Of a stretch of DNA of 49,846 bases, positions 1 to 7,493 are shown piece after piece. Origin of the DNA: Desulfosporosinus hippei DSM 8344. GTDB lineage: Bacteria; Bacillota; Desulfitobacteriia; Desulfitobacteriales; Desulfitobacteriaceae. Where the stretch lies: the NCBI RefSeq assembly GCF_900100785.1, contig NZ_FNCP01000031.1, positions 1 through 49,846 of the forward strand, given 5' to 3'. Position numbers and translations under genes: made by a program. A model generated the notes under the pieces. It was not told where the DNA came from, made no database searches, and was given only the letters and a program-made list of their open reading frames with translations. Numbering within the stretch: the first letter of the stretch is position 1; each line of letters starts with the position of its first letter.

Positions 1-42
1 CCGCCAGCGTTCGTCCTGAGCCAGGATCAAACTCTCCAAAAA
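1..42 (-). rRNA. 16S rRNA, 5' end only
   Basis: Read on the minus strand this is the universal start of bacterial 16S rRNA, including the conserved GAGTTTGATCCTGGCTCAG block followed by GACGAACGCTGGCGG. Only about the first 40 nucleotides lie in the window; the rest of the rRNA operon continues past the left edge. The exact mature 5' end cannot be fixed from sequence alone and I place it a few bases before GGAGAG. The fragment is too short for species placement. Confidence 0.97.
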
Positions 43-267
43 AAGTTATTTCAAACTTCTCATTAGAAGAAGATGATTGACTCATGATTTATTTTAAAAC
101 TCTTGCGAGTTTCTCTCATTGGCTGTCCTTGTTGTTTAGTTTTCAAAGACCATGGACGGTCTGGGTGTCACCGGAGCCCGAAGACATTGTCTTCGCACGT
201 ATTAACCATCTTGCAGGATGGCGCGAGGTGACCAAAGACCATTTTTTCCTCGGCCCCATCTGGCCGG
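43..267 (-). other. rRNA operon leader with folded region
   Basis: This is the transcribed spacer between the rRNA promoter and 16S. It holds a likely three-way junction: GTCACC (167-172) pairs with GGTGAC (227-232), enclosing hairpins at 179-195 (CGAAGAC/GTCTTCG) and 206-221 (CCATC/GATGG). Closer to 16S (about 131-147) the minus strand reads TTTGAAAACTAAACAAC, a stretch typical of Firmicute rRNA leaders. Leaders of this kind serve in rRNA antitermination and processing; that role is inferred here. A 78-codon plus-strand frame over this region is a chance frame. Confidence 0.75.
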
Positions 268-273
268 AATTAC

Positions 274-302
274 ATAATAGCATCATAAATCATTGTTGTC
301 AA
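274..302 (-). promoter_or_regulatory. Strong sigma-A promoter of the rRNA operon
   Basis: On the minus strand a perfect -35 TTGACA (302-297) is followed after exactly 17 bases by -10 TATTAT (279-274). Predicted start of transcription is near position 267. The near-consensus boxes and the position upstream of 16S make this the rRNA promoter. From 303 to 452 I see only AT-rich spacer. Confidence 0.9.
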
Positions 303-452
303 GATCTAACTTATGATTAATTTAGCATTTAGCATTCCATAAAAGGCCTTATTTGCCGCTCAATTAAGATACCATTTTTTTTGCATGCTGTAAACTATAA
401 TTTTTATCCAAATTATACCTTTTTCATTTATTCATTAATTGCTAGTTAAAAA

Positions 453-1508
453 TTACATATTATTATTCTTATCTGCATAAGTGTCTTTCTGTAAATCCCT
501 ATTTATCTCATTAAGTAATTTAGCAAAATCCTCATTCTGTTCAAACTGTGGAAAATGGGCGGATTGATCAAATACAACAAACCCTTTCTTAGGGGCAAGA
601 ATGGAATTATAGTAGCTGCGAGCAGTCTCTATAGGTGTTAAATAATCAAATTTCCCAGCAATAAAATAACAAGGAATTACTAATTCCGGCACTTCTAGAG
701 GAATATTACTTTCTTTAATTTCTTTCCATAGTAAATTATCAGAAACGCCTAAACCAACAACATATCGAACTGCATCCAGCAAATTATATTCTGGATTTAA
801 TAGGAGTCCTGCTAAGATGTCCTTCTTTTCATTAATAAGACGTACTGCTCCCCCATATTTCCATACAAAATTCCTTTTAAATGATTCATTGTGGTTAATT
901 ATGTTTTCCCGACATACCTCTATTCTTTTAGCATCTAAAAAGTCTCTCTGGTCAATAGCCTGCCTTAGACAATATTCTAAAGCCTCCAGTTCTCCTGTCC
1001 AGAAATCTCCGACTTGACCAATTCCTATGTAGCAAAGATATTTTTCCGGAGCTCGATCTGCAGCTTTAATACCTACTACTGTTCCAAATGAATGTCCCAC
1101 TAGAATTACCTTTTCCGGCCCATATTCCTTGTTAATATAATCGGTAAGGGCAATTAAGTCATCCACTAATAAATTAATGGACAGATTGGTATAGTCCTCA
1201 AAAAAATGATAGGATTTCCCTGCTCCTCGTTGGTCATATTGAACGATTGTAAAATTCTTTTCCAGTGATTCTTGATACTTTTTCACATATGGAATTTCGG
1301 GACAGCCCGGACCACCGTGCACAAATATTACAATAGGATTTCTTCTATCATATCCTCGTATCATGACCTCATGTTTGCTTCCATTAATCTCAATCTGTTT
1401 TAAAATACTAATACTATTCTCGTGACCTCTTATTGAAGGCGTCCAGGTGGGAAATAGTAAACCTATTACTAAGATAGCTAATAGGATTTTGCCAAACTTC
1501 CTTTCTAT
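453..1508 (-). CDS. Membrane-anchored or secreted alpha/beta hydrolase, apparent AUA start
   Basis: An alpha/beta-fold hydrolase of the proline-iminopeptidase-like group. Visible motifs are the oxyanion HGGPG, the DQRGAGKS strand/turn, and the nucleophile elbow GHSFG; a late aspartate (GKFDYLTP) and histidine (QSAHFP) complete the catalytic triad. The first ATG in frame is at 1364, but it lies in the middle of a conserved-looking strand. The frame stays open for 48 more codons and encodes a basic, hydrophobic signal or anchor (KFGKILLAILVIGLLFP) and then the lead-in strand IEINGSKHEV. No ATG, GTG or TTG occurs in that extension. A good GGAGGTG sits 8 bases before an ATA codon at 1508-1506, which I take as the start, giving 351 aa. 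A mutated start codon (inactive gene) or a base-call error are alternatives. The substrate is unknown. Confidence 0.75.
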   Translation of the reverse strand: MERKFGKILLAILVIGLLFPTWTPSIRGHENSISILKQIEINGSKHEVMIRGYDRRNPIVIFVHGGPGCPEIPYVKKYQESLEKNFTIVQYDQRGAGKSYHFFEDYTNLSINLLVDDLIALTDYINKEYGPEKVILVGHSFGTVVGIKAADRAPEKYLCYIGIGQVGDFWTGELEALEYCLRQAIDQRDFLDAKRIEVCRENIINHNESFKRNFVWKYGGAVRLINEKKDILAGLLLNPEYNLLDAVRYVVGLGVSDNLLWKEIKESNIPLEVPELVIPCYFIAGKFDYLTPIETARSYYNSILAPKKGFVVFDQSAHFPQFEQNEDFAKLLNEINRDLQKDTYADKNNNM

Positions 1509-1598
1509 ATGAAAGACACCTCCGTTTTAAAGCTAAAAGAACTATCAAAGATATAATAGTTGATCCCCTTTAACTTGGCTATAGCTAGTTAAAAATAA

Positions 1599-1817
1599 TT
1601 ACAATAAGTCACGACGAAGATTAACAAAAAGATAAAAAGAGCCTGATACCGCAAAGAAAATTGCTAAGACAAAGTAACCCGTTGTTAATGATACAAGAAA
1701 AGTGTAATCGGATGCACTTATATAGGTTGTATAGTTCTTTATGAGCAAGTTCTTCGAATACCCCATTCCGTAAAACAGCAGAGACAAAAAATAGCAAATT
1801 GTAGTTATGCTTGGCAT
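1599..1817 (-). CDS. Small two-span membrane protein
   Basis: A 72-residue hydrophobic protein I do not recognise. GGAGGTG (1824-1830) lies 6 bases before the ATG, which supports translation. Residues about 4-20 and 42-66 are likely membrane spans, separated by a polar stretch with Lys, Asn and Thr, and the C-terminus is basic (NLRRDLL). It lies between the alpha/beta hydrolase and a small cysteine-rich gene on the same strand and may be co-transcribed with either. An overlapping 94-codon frame on the same strand lacks a ribosome site and was not called. Confidence 0.6.
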   Translation of the reverse strand: MPSITTICYFLSLLFYGMGYSKNLLIKNYTTYISASDYTFLVSLTTGYFVLAIFFAVSGSFYLFVNLRRDLL

Positions 1818-1855
1818 TTTTCACACCTCCATCAAATATAACCAAACAGACATTC

Positions 1856-2017
1856 TTACCCACACATTGACCAATCCCCGGTAATACACTCGGTACAACC
1901 TCCAATATGAATAAGTCTATTCTGACATACCGGGCATTTGTTGTGCCAGATTAACCACTGTTCGCAGGGTTCGATACAATAAGGCTGTCGATTGCATTTC
2001 AGACACAAGTCAGTCAT
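1856..2017 (-). CDS. Small cysteine-rich, probably zinc-binding protein
   Basis: A 53-residue protein beginning MTDLCLKC. The start at 2017 is preferred because GAGGTGA lies a few bases before it; a frame opening at 2038 would place that site inside the gene. It has a CLKC pair, two more cysteines (YCIEPC), a CPVC pair, a CTEC pair and a terminal CG, a spacing expected of one or two treble-clef or ribbon zinc sites. The middle is aromatic (EQWLIWHNKC). No family is recognised. It could be a small regulatory or adaptor protein. Confidence 0.6.
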   Translation of the reverse strand: MTDLCLKCNRQPYCIEPCEQWLIWHNKCPVCQNRLIHIGGCTECITGDWSMCG

Positions 2018-2232
2018 TAAGCTCACCTCGCAGTACATGTATTTGATATCATACGAACTTATGTTCTCATTATATCGAAATACCTACGAATTTCAATACC
2101 ACTGTGCTCAAAACGAAAATTTTTTATCCGGTTAGTACCCAGGTACAATTTAAATGCTTCTAATAGAATTACTTTGAGTGATTTAAAAAGATCATCTGAA
2201 GTTCAGAGACTAAATGTATAAACACGGAGCAT

Positions 2233-2282
2233 AAACACCCCCCCAAGCTTTGATTTGAGTTTCAAAACTTGGGGGGGTGTTT
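2233..2282. terminator. Bidirectional terminator, perfect 15-bp stem
   Basis: AAACACCCCCCCAAG (2233-2247) is perfectly complementary to 2268-2282, and the stem extends inward with TTTGA/TCAAA. T-rich sequence follows on the plus strand (2281-2284). The remainder of the 2018-2424 gap is AT-rich and shows no gene that I can support. Confidence 0.75.
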
Positions 2283-2424
2283 TTAGAGCCCTCAACAAAG
2301 CACTTTTTTTATCTTAATTCAATATAATGACTTAGCGACAGTTTCAAGGGATAGCTTGTGCAATTAATCTTAACTAGCATCTTAAAGACCTTGTTTCAAT
2401 GTTTTCTTTTTGCAGGGGGTAAGG

Positions 2425-3321
2425 ATGAATAAATTAAAACGCATATCCAACGTCTTCGAATCGGCAGAAGTAATTCCTTTCGACGATTCCTCCAGATTCA
2501 TCCTAATGAGCGACGTCCATAGGGGTGACGGAAGCTGGGCTGATGACTTTTTAAAAAACCAAAACTTATATTTTGCAGCCTTAACTTATTACTACAATGA
2601 AAACTATACTTACATTGAGATCGGGGATGGCGACGAGCTTTGGAAAAACAAAAGGCTCTCAGACATTATGTATGTTCATAGCAATGCTTTCTGGCTTCTT
2701 TCTAAATTTTATAATGAAGGACGGTTACATTTAATCTTCGGAAATCACGATATGATCAAAAGCAAAAATAAATTTGTTCAAAAAAATTTATGTGAATCTT
2801 ATAATGAAAAGGAAAAAAAATATGTTCCCCTATTTGAAAAAATCCACGTCCATGAAGGGCTAGTTTTAAAGCACACTGTTACAAATCAAAAAATTCTCCT
2901 TATTCACGGTCACCAGGTGAGTTTCCTGGATTATGAACTGTGGAGATTTTCGAGATTTCTCGTAAGATATTTTTGGAGGCCACTTGAATTGTTTGGGGTA
3001 AACGACCCTACAAGTACAGCCAAGAACTATGCCAAGAAAGATGCAGTTGAACTAAAACTTTCGGAGTGGGTAATCAGAGAAAAACACATGCTTATAGCCG
3101 GTCACACCCATAGGCCTATGTTTCCTGAAGTAGGTGAACCTCCTTATTTTAATGACGGAAGCAGTGTCCACCCTCGAAGTATAACAGCAATTGAAATTGA
3201 TAGCGGAAATATTACCTTGGTTAAATGGAATGTCAAAACCAAAGACGACGGCACCTTGTTCATAGGCAGAGAAATTCTTGCCGGTCCAAGAAAACTAAGT
3301 GATTATCATAATGTAGAATAA
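2425..3321 (+). CDS. Calcineurin-like metallophosphoesterase
   Basis: A 298-residue cytosolic phosphoesterase. The metal-binding motifs are in the family's usual order: SDVHRGDG (D-x-H), IGDGDELW (GD-x-x-E/D), FGNHD (GNH[DE]), IHGHQ and GHTHRP. ATG at 2425 is chosen because GGGGGTAAGG lies immediately upstream; the longer TTG frame from 2410 would start before that site. The overall pattern resembles the UDP-2,3-diacylglucosamine hydrolase / Ser-Thr phosphatase branch, but the real substrate cannot be inferred. There is no signal peptide. It stands alone on the plus strand between two terminators. Confidence 0.85.
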   Translation: MNKLKRISNVFESAEVIPFDDSSRFILMSDVHRGDGSWADDFLKNQNLYFAALTYYYNENYTYIEIGDGDELWKNKRLSDIMYVHSNAFWLLSKFYNEGRLHLIFGNHDMIKSKNKFVQKNLCESYNEKEKKYVPLFEKIHVHEGLVLKHTVTNQKILLIHGHQVSFLDYELWRFSRFLVRYFWRPLELFGVNDPTSTAKNYAKKDAVELKLSEWVIREKHMLIAGHTHRPMFPEVGEPPYFNDGSSVHPRSITAIEIDSGNITLVKWNVKTKDDGTLFIGREILAGPRKLSDYHNVE

Positions 3322-3354
3322 AAAAAATTGATTATGCCGATATTCGGCATAATC
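3321..3354 (-). terminator. Terminator of the MFS gene
   Basis: A perfect 11-bp inverted repeat, GATTATGCCGA (3330-3340) with its complement at 3344-3354 around a 3-base loop. Read on the minus strand it is followed by a run of eight T (3328-3321), so it ends the leftward MFS transcript. It also sits directly after the stop of the rightward phosphoesterase gene. Confidence 0.8.
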
Positions 3355-3408
3355 TTGATATTCAAGGCTTCCATCACCATTTGTAAGGTTTGGTTTTTAC
3401 GATGGCCT

Positions 3409-4815
3409 TCATGGCTTGACGTTATGCCTGGTTATACTGGCCTTGTGCCCTCTTGCTAAAGATGCAAAAACACCAATAAAACAAAGAATGGTAAAAACAA
3501 TAAAGCTGGTTCTAGAGCTTCTGAGGAAACTCTCAACATAATATGGTGAATCAAGGGTTAAGCTTTTCATATCAAACGAAGTAATAAGGGCCACAATAGT
3601 CATACTCAGAGTTTGACCAATAAGTCTCATCGTAGCTAGGGTAGAAGAAGCTACACCATAAAGCGGCCGTTCAACAGAACTCATAACTGCGTTTGTATTG
3701 GGCGAAGAAAACAGAGCAAAGCCAAGCCCGATGAAAGCAAGGTTAATTATGATAAACGTAATGGAAGTTACTTCTGTTAAAAAGATAAATAAGAATAGTC
3801 CTATTGTTGTTATACCAATTCCTAAAGAAGCAAGAATCTTAGAATTAATTTTATCAGATAAACGGCCTGCTAAAGGTGAAAGAACGGCCATAATAATGGG
3901 CTGTGAAAGGAGAATCAAACCCGATTGTGATGTATCTATCTTTTGAACATTTTGAAGATAGATTGACATCAAATAGATTAAGGCAAATGTAGCGCTATAG
4001 TTTATTAGGGCTGCTAAATTGGAAAAGGAAAAGGCTCGATTTTCAGAAAACATCCGAACAGGCAGTAATGGGAATGAAGTTTTATTTTCGTAAAGTACAA
4101 AGGCAGTCAATAAGACGATACCTGTAATAAAGGCAGCGGTGTATTGGGATCCTTCACTGATATCCGATAATCCATAGAGAAACAACAGTATCCCAAATGT
4201 CCAAAAAACACTGCCTTTTGTATCAAATTGTTCGTTGTCAGCTCCGACCCACTCCCCTGAGAGCTTGGCAAGAGTTAAGCCAAACACTAGTAACGCTATT
4301 AAAAAATTGAAATAAAATATCCCCCGCCAACTTATAGTACTGCATATTACTCCACCTAAAACGGGGCCAAGTGAAAGACCAATATAGGTGGTAGCTGCAC
4401 TTAAGCCCATTGCCCTTCCGCGTTCTTTTGGTGGTACAACTGAGGTTAGAATAGCCATGGAAGTCCCAAAAATCATGGCACTGGCGATTCCTTGTAAAAC
4501 TCTGAAGATAATTAAAACAGGGAAAGAAAATGCTAGCCCACACCCTAATGAAGTTACTGCAAAAAAGAACATTCCCATGAGAAATACTTTCTTTCTGCCA
4601 ATAATATCTCCCAGACGTCCGAATGGCAGTAAAAAAGCGGCACTTGCTAGGAGATAACTGGTGACAACCCAATTTAGACCGGATTGGTCGACGCCATATT
4701 CCAAGCCAATCTGAGGAATTCCAAGATTTACGGCATTTCCAGTAAATGGTGCTATAAAAGATGTAATCATAACGATAATCATAGTTATCTTTACAAGTGA
4801 TGGATTCTGATCCAT
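3409..4815 (-). CDS. MFS drug/metabolite exporter, DHA2 type
   Basis: A 468-residue integral membrane transporter with about 14 hydrophobic spans, the layout of the QacA/EmrB (DHA2) family of proton-driven exporters. The loop 2-3 motif A is clear (GRLGDIIGRKKVFL, near residues 66-79), and the span-5 motif C region reads GLSLGPVLGG. The start follows AGGAGGGG at a suitable distance. It is monocistronic, facing away from the next gene across a 255-bp intergenic gap. No adjacent regulator of the TetR or MarR type is present. The substrate is unknown. Confidence 0.88.
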   Translation of the reverse strand: MDQNPSLVKITMIIVMITSFIAPFTGNAVNLGIPQIGLEYGVDQSGLNWVVTSYLLASAAFLLPFGRLGDIIGRKKVFLMGMFFFAVTSLGCGLAFSFPVLIIFRVLQGIASAMIFGTSMAILTSVVPPKERGRAMGLSAATTYIGLSLGPVLGGVICSTISWRGIFYFNFLIALLVFGLTLAKLSGEWVGADNEQFDTKGSVFWTFGILLFLYGLSDISEGSQYTAAFITGIVLLTAFVLYENKTSFPLLPVRMFSENRAFSFSNLAALINYSATFALIYLMSIYLQNVQKIDTSQSGLILLSQPIIMAVLSPLAGRLSDKINSKILASLGIGITTIGLFLFIFLTEVTSITFIIINLAFIGLGFALFSSPNTNAVMSSVERPLYGVASSTLATMRLIGQTLSMTIVALITSFDMKSLTLDSPYYVESFLRSSRTSFIVFTILCFIGVFASLARGHKASITRHNVKP

Positions 4816-5070
4816 GTCATTCCCCTCCTTAAATATGCATTAAATCATTTAATATCTTCCACATCCTTCTTCAATGTCCTTCAGATATCAATAGAATTAT
4901 TCGATGATAAATCGACAACCAGTTCAGTTTTGATCTGGTTATTATAATAGTAACCAATTTTCAAAAACCACCGACATTATATGCGCAACCCCTGTCAATC
5001 AACACTAATATTGTCATAATTTTCTCTCAAGAAAAGGGTATACTAAGGCAAATGTATTTGGAGGTTGCCC

Positions 5071-6324
5071 ATGGACCGACCAGAATTATATTCTAAAGTT
5101 CGTCGGTATATAGCCTATGTTAGCCCTTATGGTATTACTCAACTTCAATTAAAGAATCCCTATGTAATAGCTTGGTGGTCCCTTGCCTTCCCCGGCTTAG
5201 GTCATATAATGATATGCAAATACCTTAGGGGATATTTTTTGTTTTGTTGGGAAATTACAATTAATTACTGTGCCCATATTAACCTAGCCTTGCTGTATTC
5301 CTTTACTGGACAATTCCAAATGGCAAAAGACATTCTGAATATTCAATGGGTACTCTTATATATTCCGACTTACCTTTTCACAGTATGGGATAGTTATCGA
5401 AGTACAGTCGCCTTGAATCAACAATATATTCTAGGGGCTAGAGAAGATGCTCAAGTGAAGTCATTTAACATTGGCCTATTTGATATTAATTTCCTCGACA
5501 AAAAGATACCCTGGCATTCAGCTATGTGGTCAGTATTCATGCCGGGACTAGGGCAAGCCTTAAATCGGCTCCCATCCGCTTTCTTTATAACAATTTGGTC
5601 AATATTTATTGTAATTCAGTCCGAGCTATTGCCGGCCATACATTACACTTTAATGGGACAGTTTAACTCTGCTAAAGATGTTATCGATCCACAATGGTTC
5701 TTAAACTTACCAAGTATTTATTTTTACTCCATTTATGATGCCTATGCTAAAACTGTTTATCTCAATAAGCTCTTTGATTGGGAACAGGCTAAATACTTAA
5801 AAAACAATTATCAATCTAAAGAATTCCTCATGCCTTTTTGCAAAGGCGATGAAAGAGGGAAAAACATGTATATTGTCTCAACATTTGATCATTCAACTTA
5901 TCTGGAATTGGCTATAACGGCTATACAAATGAAAGGAGTTCCTAAAGAGAACATTCTTGGTGTATCAATGGATAAACGCGACGAGGAGAGAAAGCTTTTT
6001 GATTCTATTCATTCCTCAGATGGTTTAAGCCTATTTGATTTACCCATAATTCTAGCAACCTTATTATGTCTCTTTGGAAGTATCTATGGTTTCTTATTAA
6101 CCTGGGGACCAATTCTCTGGGGAATAATCGGTATCATCGTTGGATTTACGGTCGGCTTAATTATAAGGCTCATAATTACAAAGGACGTCGCTGGCAGACA
6201 GAAAAAACAGCGGTCACCAGAGGTTGTATTAATAATTAAATGTGAGGAACACCAATTGGAAGTCGTTAAAGACTTGCTGTGGCAGAACCATGCTCTTGGG
6301 GTTAGGAAACTTATTCTTAATTAA
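5071..6324 (+). CDS. Membrane protein with two internal repeats and a glycine-rich C-terminal hairpin
   Basis: A 417-residue protein of no family I can name. ATG 5071 lies 7 bases after GGAGG; the TTG at 5065 is too close. Two copies of an about 95-residue module are visible: the first contains WWSLAFPGLGH, SFTGQFQMAKD and IQWVLLYIPTYLFTVWDSY, and the second WSVFMPGLGQ, TLMGQFNSAKD and PQWFLNLPSIYFYSIYDAY. Each module has two or three spans and a conserved PGLG turn. After a soluble segment of about 80 residues (YIVSTFDHSTYLELAITAI) come two glycine-rich spans and a short cytosolic tail. The tail region resembles general-stress membrane hairpins. Duplication within one gene is clear; the function is not. 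Confidence 0.7.
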   Translation: MDRPELYSKVRRYIAYVSPYGITQLQLKNPYVIAWWSLAFPGLGHIMICKYLRGYFLFCWEITINYCAHINLALLYSFTGQFQMAKDILNIQWVLLYIPTYLFTVWDSYRSTVALNQQYILGAREDAQVKSFNIGLFDINFLDKKIPWHSAMWSVFMPGLGQALNRLPSAFFITIWSIFIVIQSELLPAIHYTLMGQFNSAKDVIDPQWFLNLPSIYFYSIYDAYAKTVYLNKLFDWEQAKYLKNNYQSKEFLMPFCKGDERGKNMYIVSTFDHSTYLELAITAIQMKGVPKENILGVSMDKRDEERKLFDSIHSSDGLSLFDLPIILATLLCLFGSIYGFLLTWGPILWGIIGIIVGFTVGLIIRLIITKDVAGRQKKQRSPEVVLIIKCEEHQLEVVKDLLWQNHALGVRKLILN

Positions 6325-6529
6325 AAATCATCTCCAAGAAATATAGCGAACTCCTCCAAGCCTGCCTAACTTAAAAAGCTTGTTCACATTAATAGGCTAT
6401 TTATTTAACCTCCATTCCAGTGTTATGAAATTTCTTTTCTAAATTTTCTAAACCATCCAAATTACATAGGATTATTTATCTTCTTTGTAGAACATTTCCA
6501 TATAAATACTTACAAGGAGGATGAACCCT

Positions 6530-6883
6530 ATGGCTAATATTTTAATTGTTTCCTGTTCTAAAATCCGTGATGTGAGTTGTATTGCTTGCTTAAAATGTTT
6601 TAAGGCAGCTGCTCTAAAAGATGGTGAATTTGCTAAGTATGACACAGTTCAAATTGCGGGACTCAGTGGTTGTGGTGATTGCCCTGGCCTAGTTATGCCT
6701 AAGGTTGGCTTAGTTATGGAAATGGCTGATTATTTATATCAGGATATTGATGCTATTCATATTGGTACCTGTGTGGTTCGAGCAGGAAGCACAGCTGCCT
6801 GTCCCATCGATATAGATAGTATCAAGGTGAAACTAGAAGGGAAATACGGAAAACCAGTAGTTATAGGCACTCATAATTATTAG
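6530..6883 (+). CDS. CGGC-domain protein, putative metal-binding
   Basis: A 117-residue soluble protein. The start MANIL at 6530 is chosen because AAGGAGG ends at 6520, so an ATG at 6521 would have no spacing. It has N-terminal cysteines (SCSKIRDVSCIACLKC), the signature GCGDCPG in the middle (the CGGC position), and a later GTCVVRAG and CPID. This matches the CGGC family (PF08821), small proteins of unknown role thought to bind metal or a cluster. A strong terminator follows, so it is probably a single-gene transcript. Confidence 0.75.
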   Translation: MANILIVSCSKIRDVSCIACLKCFKAAALKDGEFAKYDTVQIAGLSGCGDCPGLVMPKVGLVMEMADYLYQDIDAIHIGTCVVRAGSTAACPIDIDSIKVKLEGKYGKPVVIGTHNY

Positions 6884-6953
6884 ATGACAACATCACCCTG
6901 AGAAAATTAAATATAGTATAGTTGCCATATTTAAAGAACTACGAACTATACAT

Positions 6954-7007
6954 AATGCGTTGGTACGAGAAATTTTCTTCTTAACCAACGCATTTATATT
7001 TTTTATA
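6954..7007 (+). terminator. Terminator after the CGGC gene
   Basis: AATGCGTTGGT (6954-6964) pairs perfectly with ACCAACGCATT (6984-6994); the loop can pair further (GAAA/TTTC), and TATATTTTTTATAT follows. Confidence 0.75.
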
Positions 7008-7067
7008 TGGAGCTTCGCTTACATAGAACCATTACACCTGGAAACATTAATAGTGAGGTGATTAAAA

Positions 7068-7340
7068 ATGAATAAATTATATGGCAAAATAATGACCAAA
7101 GACGCCTTCCTAAATAATGCCCCCTATGCTAAAGAGCCATATGAGGGCATTATGGTAAGCCTTGATACAGAGAATAATCAATATAAGATTGCTGTACAGT
7201 TAAGCGAAAACCAAGTACTGCTGGTCGACAAGGTAAAAGATACGGAAGTTCAGGAGCGGTTAATTCAGTGGATACCGCGAGTCAATGAAATCCAGCTTCA
7301 ATACGGAGTTAATAATGATTTAGAAAACTATTCAAGGTAA
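7068..7340 (+). CDS. Hypothetical protein, 90 aa
   Basis: A small soluble protein with no family that I recognise. GAGGTGAT lies a few bases upstream of the ATG and a terminator follows, so it is very likely a real single-gene unit. Composition is acidic to neutral, without cysteine clusters or hydrophobic spans. The middle (GIMVSLDTENNQYKIAV) suggests a small beta-rich fold. It is flanked by the CGGC gene and the convergent dehydrogenase, which gives no functional hint. Confidence 0.6.
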   Translation: MNKLYGKIMTKDAFLNNAPYAKEPYEGIMVSLDTENNQYKIAVQLSENQVLLVDKVKDTEVQERLIQWIPRVNEIQLQYGVNNDLENYSR

Positions 7341-7398
7341 TAGACTCTCAATTTTAGAGTTTCAGCCTAATTTCCTAGGGTAATGATCACTTATAATT

Positions 7399-7446
7399 GG
7401 AGCTCATATGCTGCTTATGAACAGCATTACGAGCTCCATATCTTTC
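7399..7446 (+). terminator. Terminator after the 90-aa gene
   Basis: GGAGCTC at 7399-7405 pairs with GAGCTCC at 7431-7437, with a second helix ATGCTG/CAGCAT inside. A pyrimidine-rich tail (ATATCTTTCTTC) follows. It separates this gene from the convergent dehydrogenase. Confidence 0.65.
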
Positions 7447-7493
7447 TTCACTCTTACATGCTAAATACTTTTAATCTCTGGATTATTCAACCG

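Noticed and set aside
84-320. A 78-codon plus-strand frame at the left edge
   Set aside because: It runs antisense through the rRNA leader and promoter.
1621-1905. A 94-codon minus-strand frame overlapping the small two-span gene
   Set aside because: It has no ribosome site, and the overlapping 72-residue frame has a strong one.
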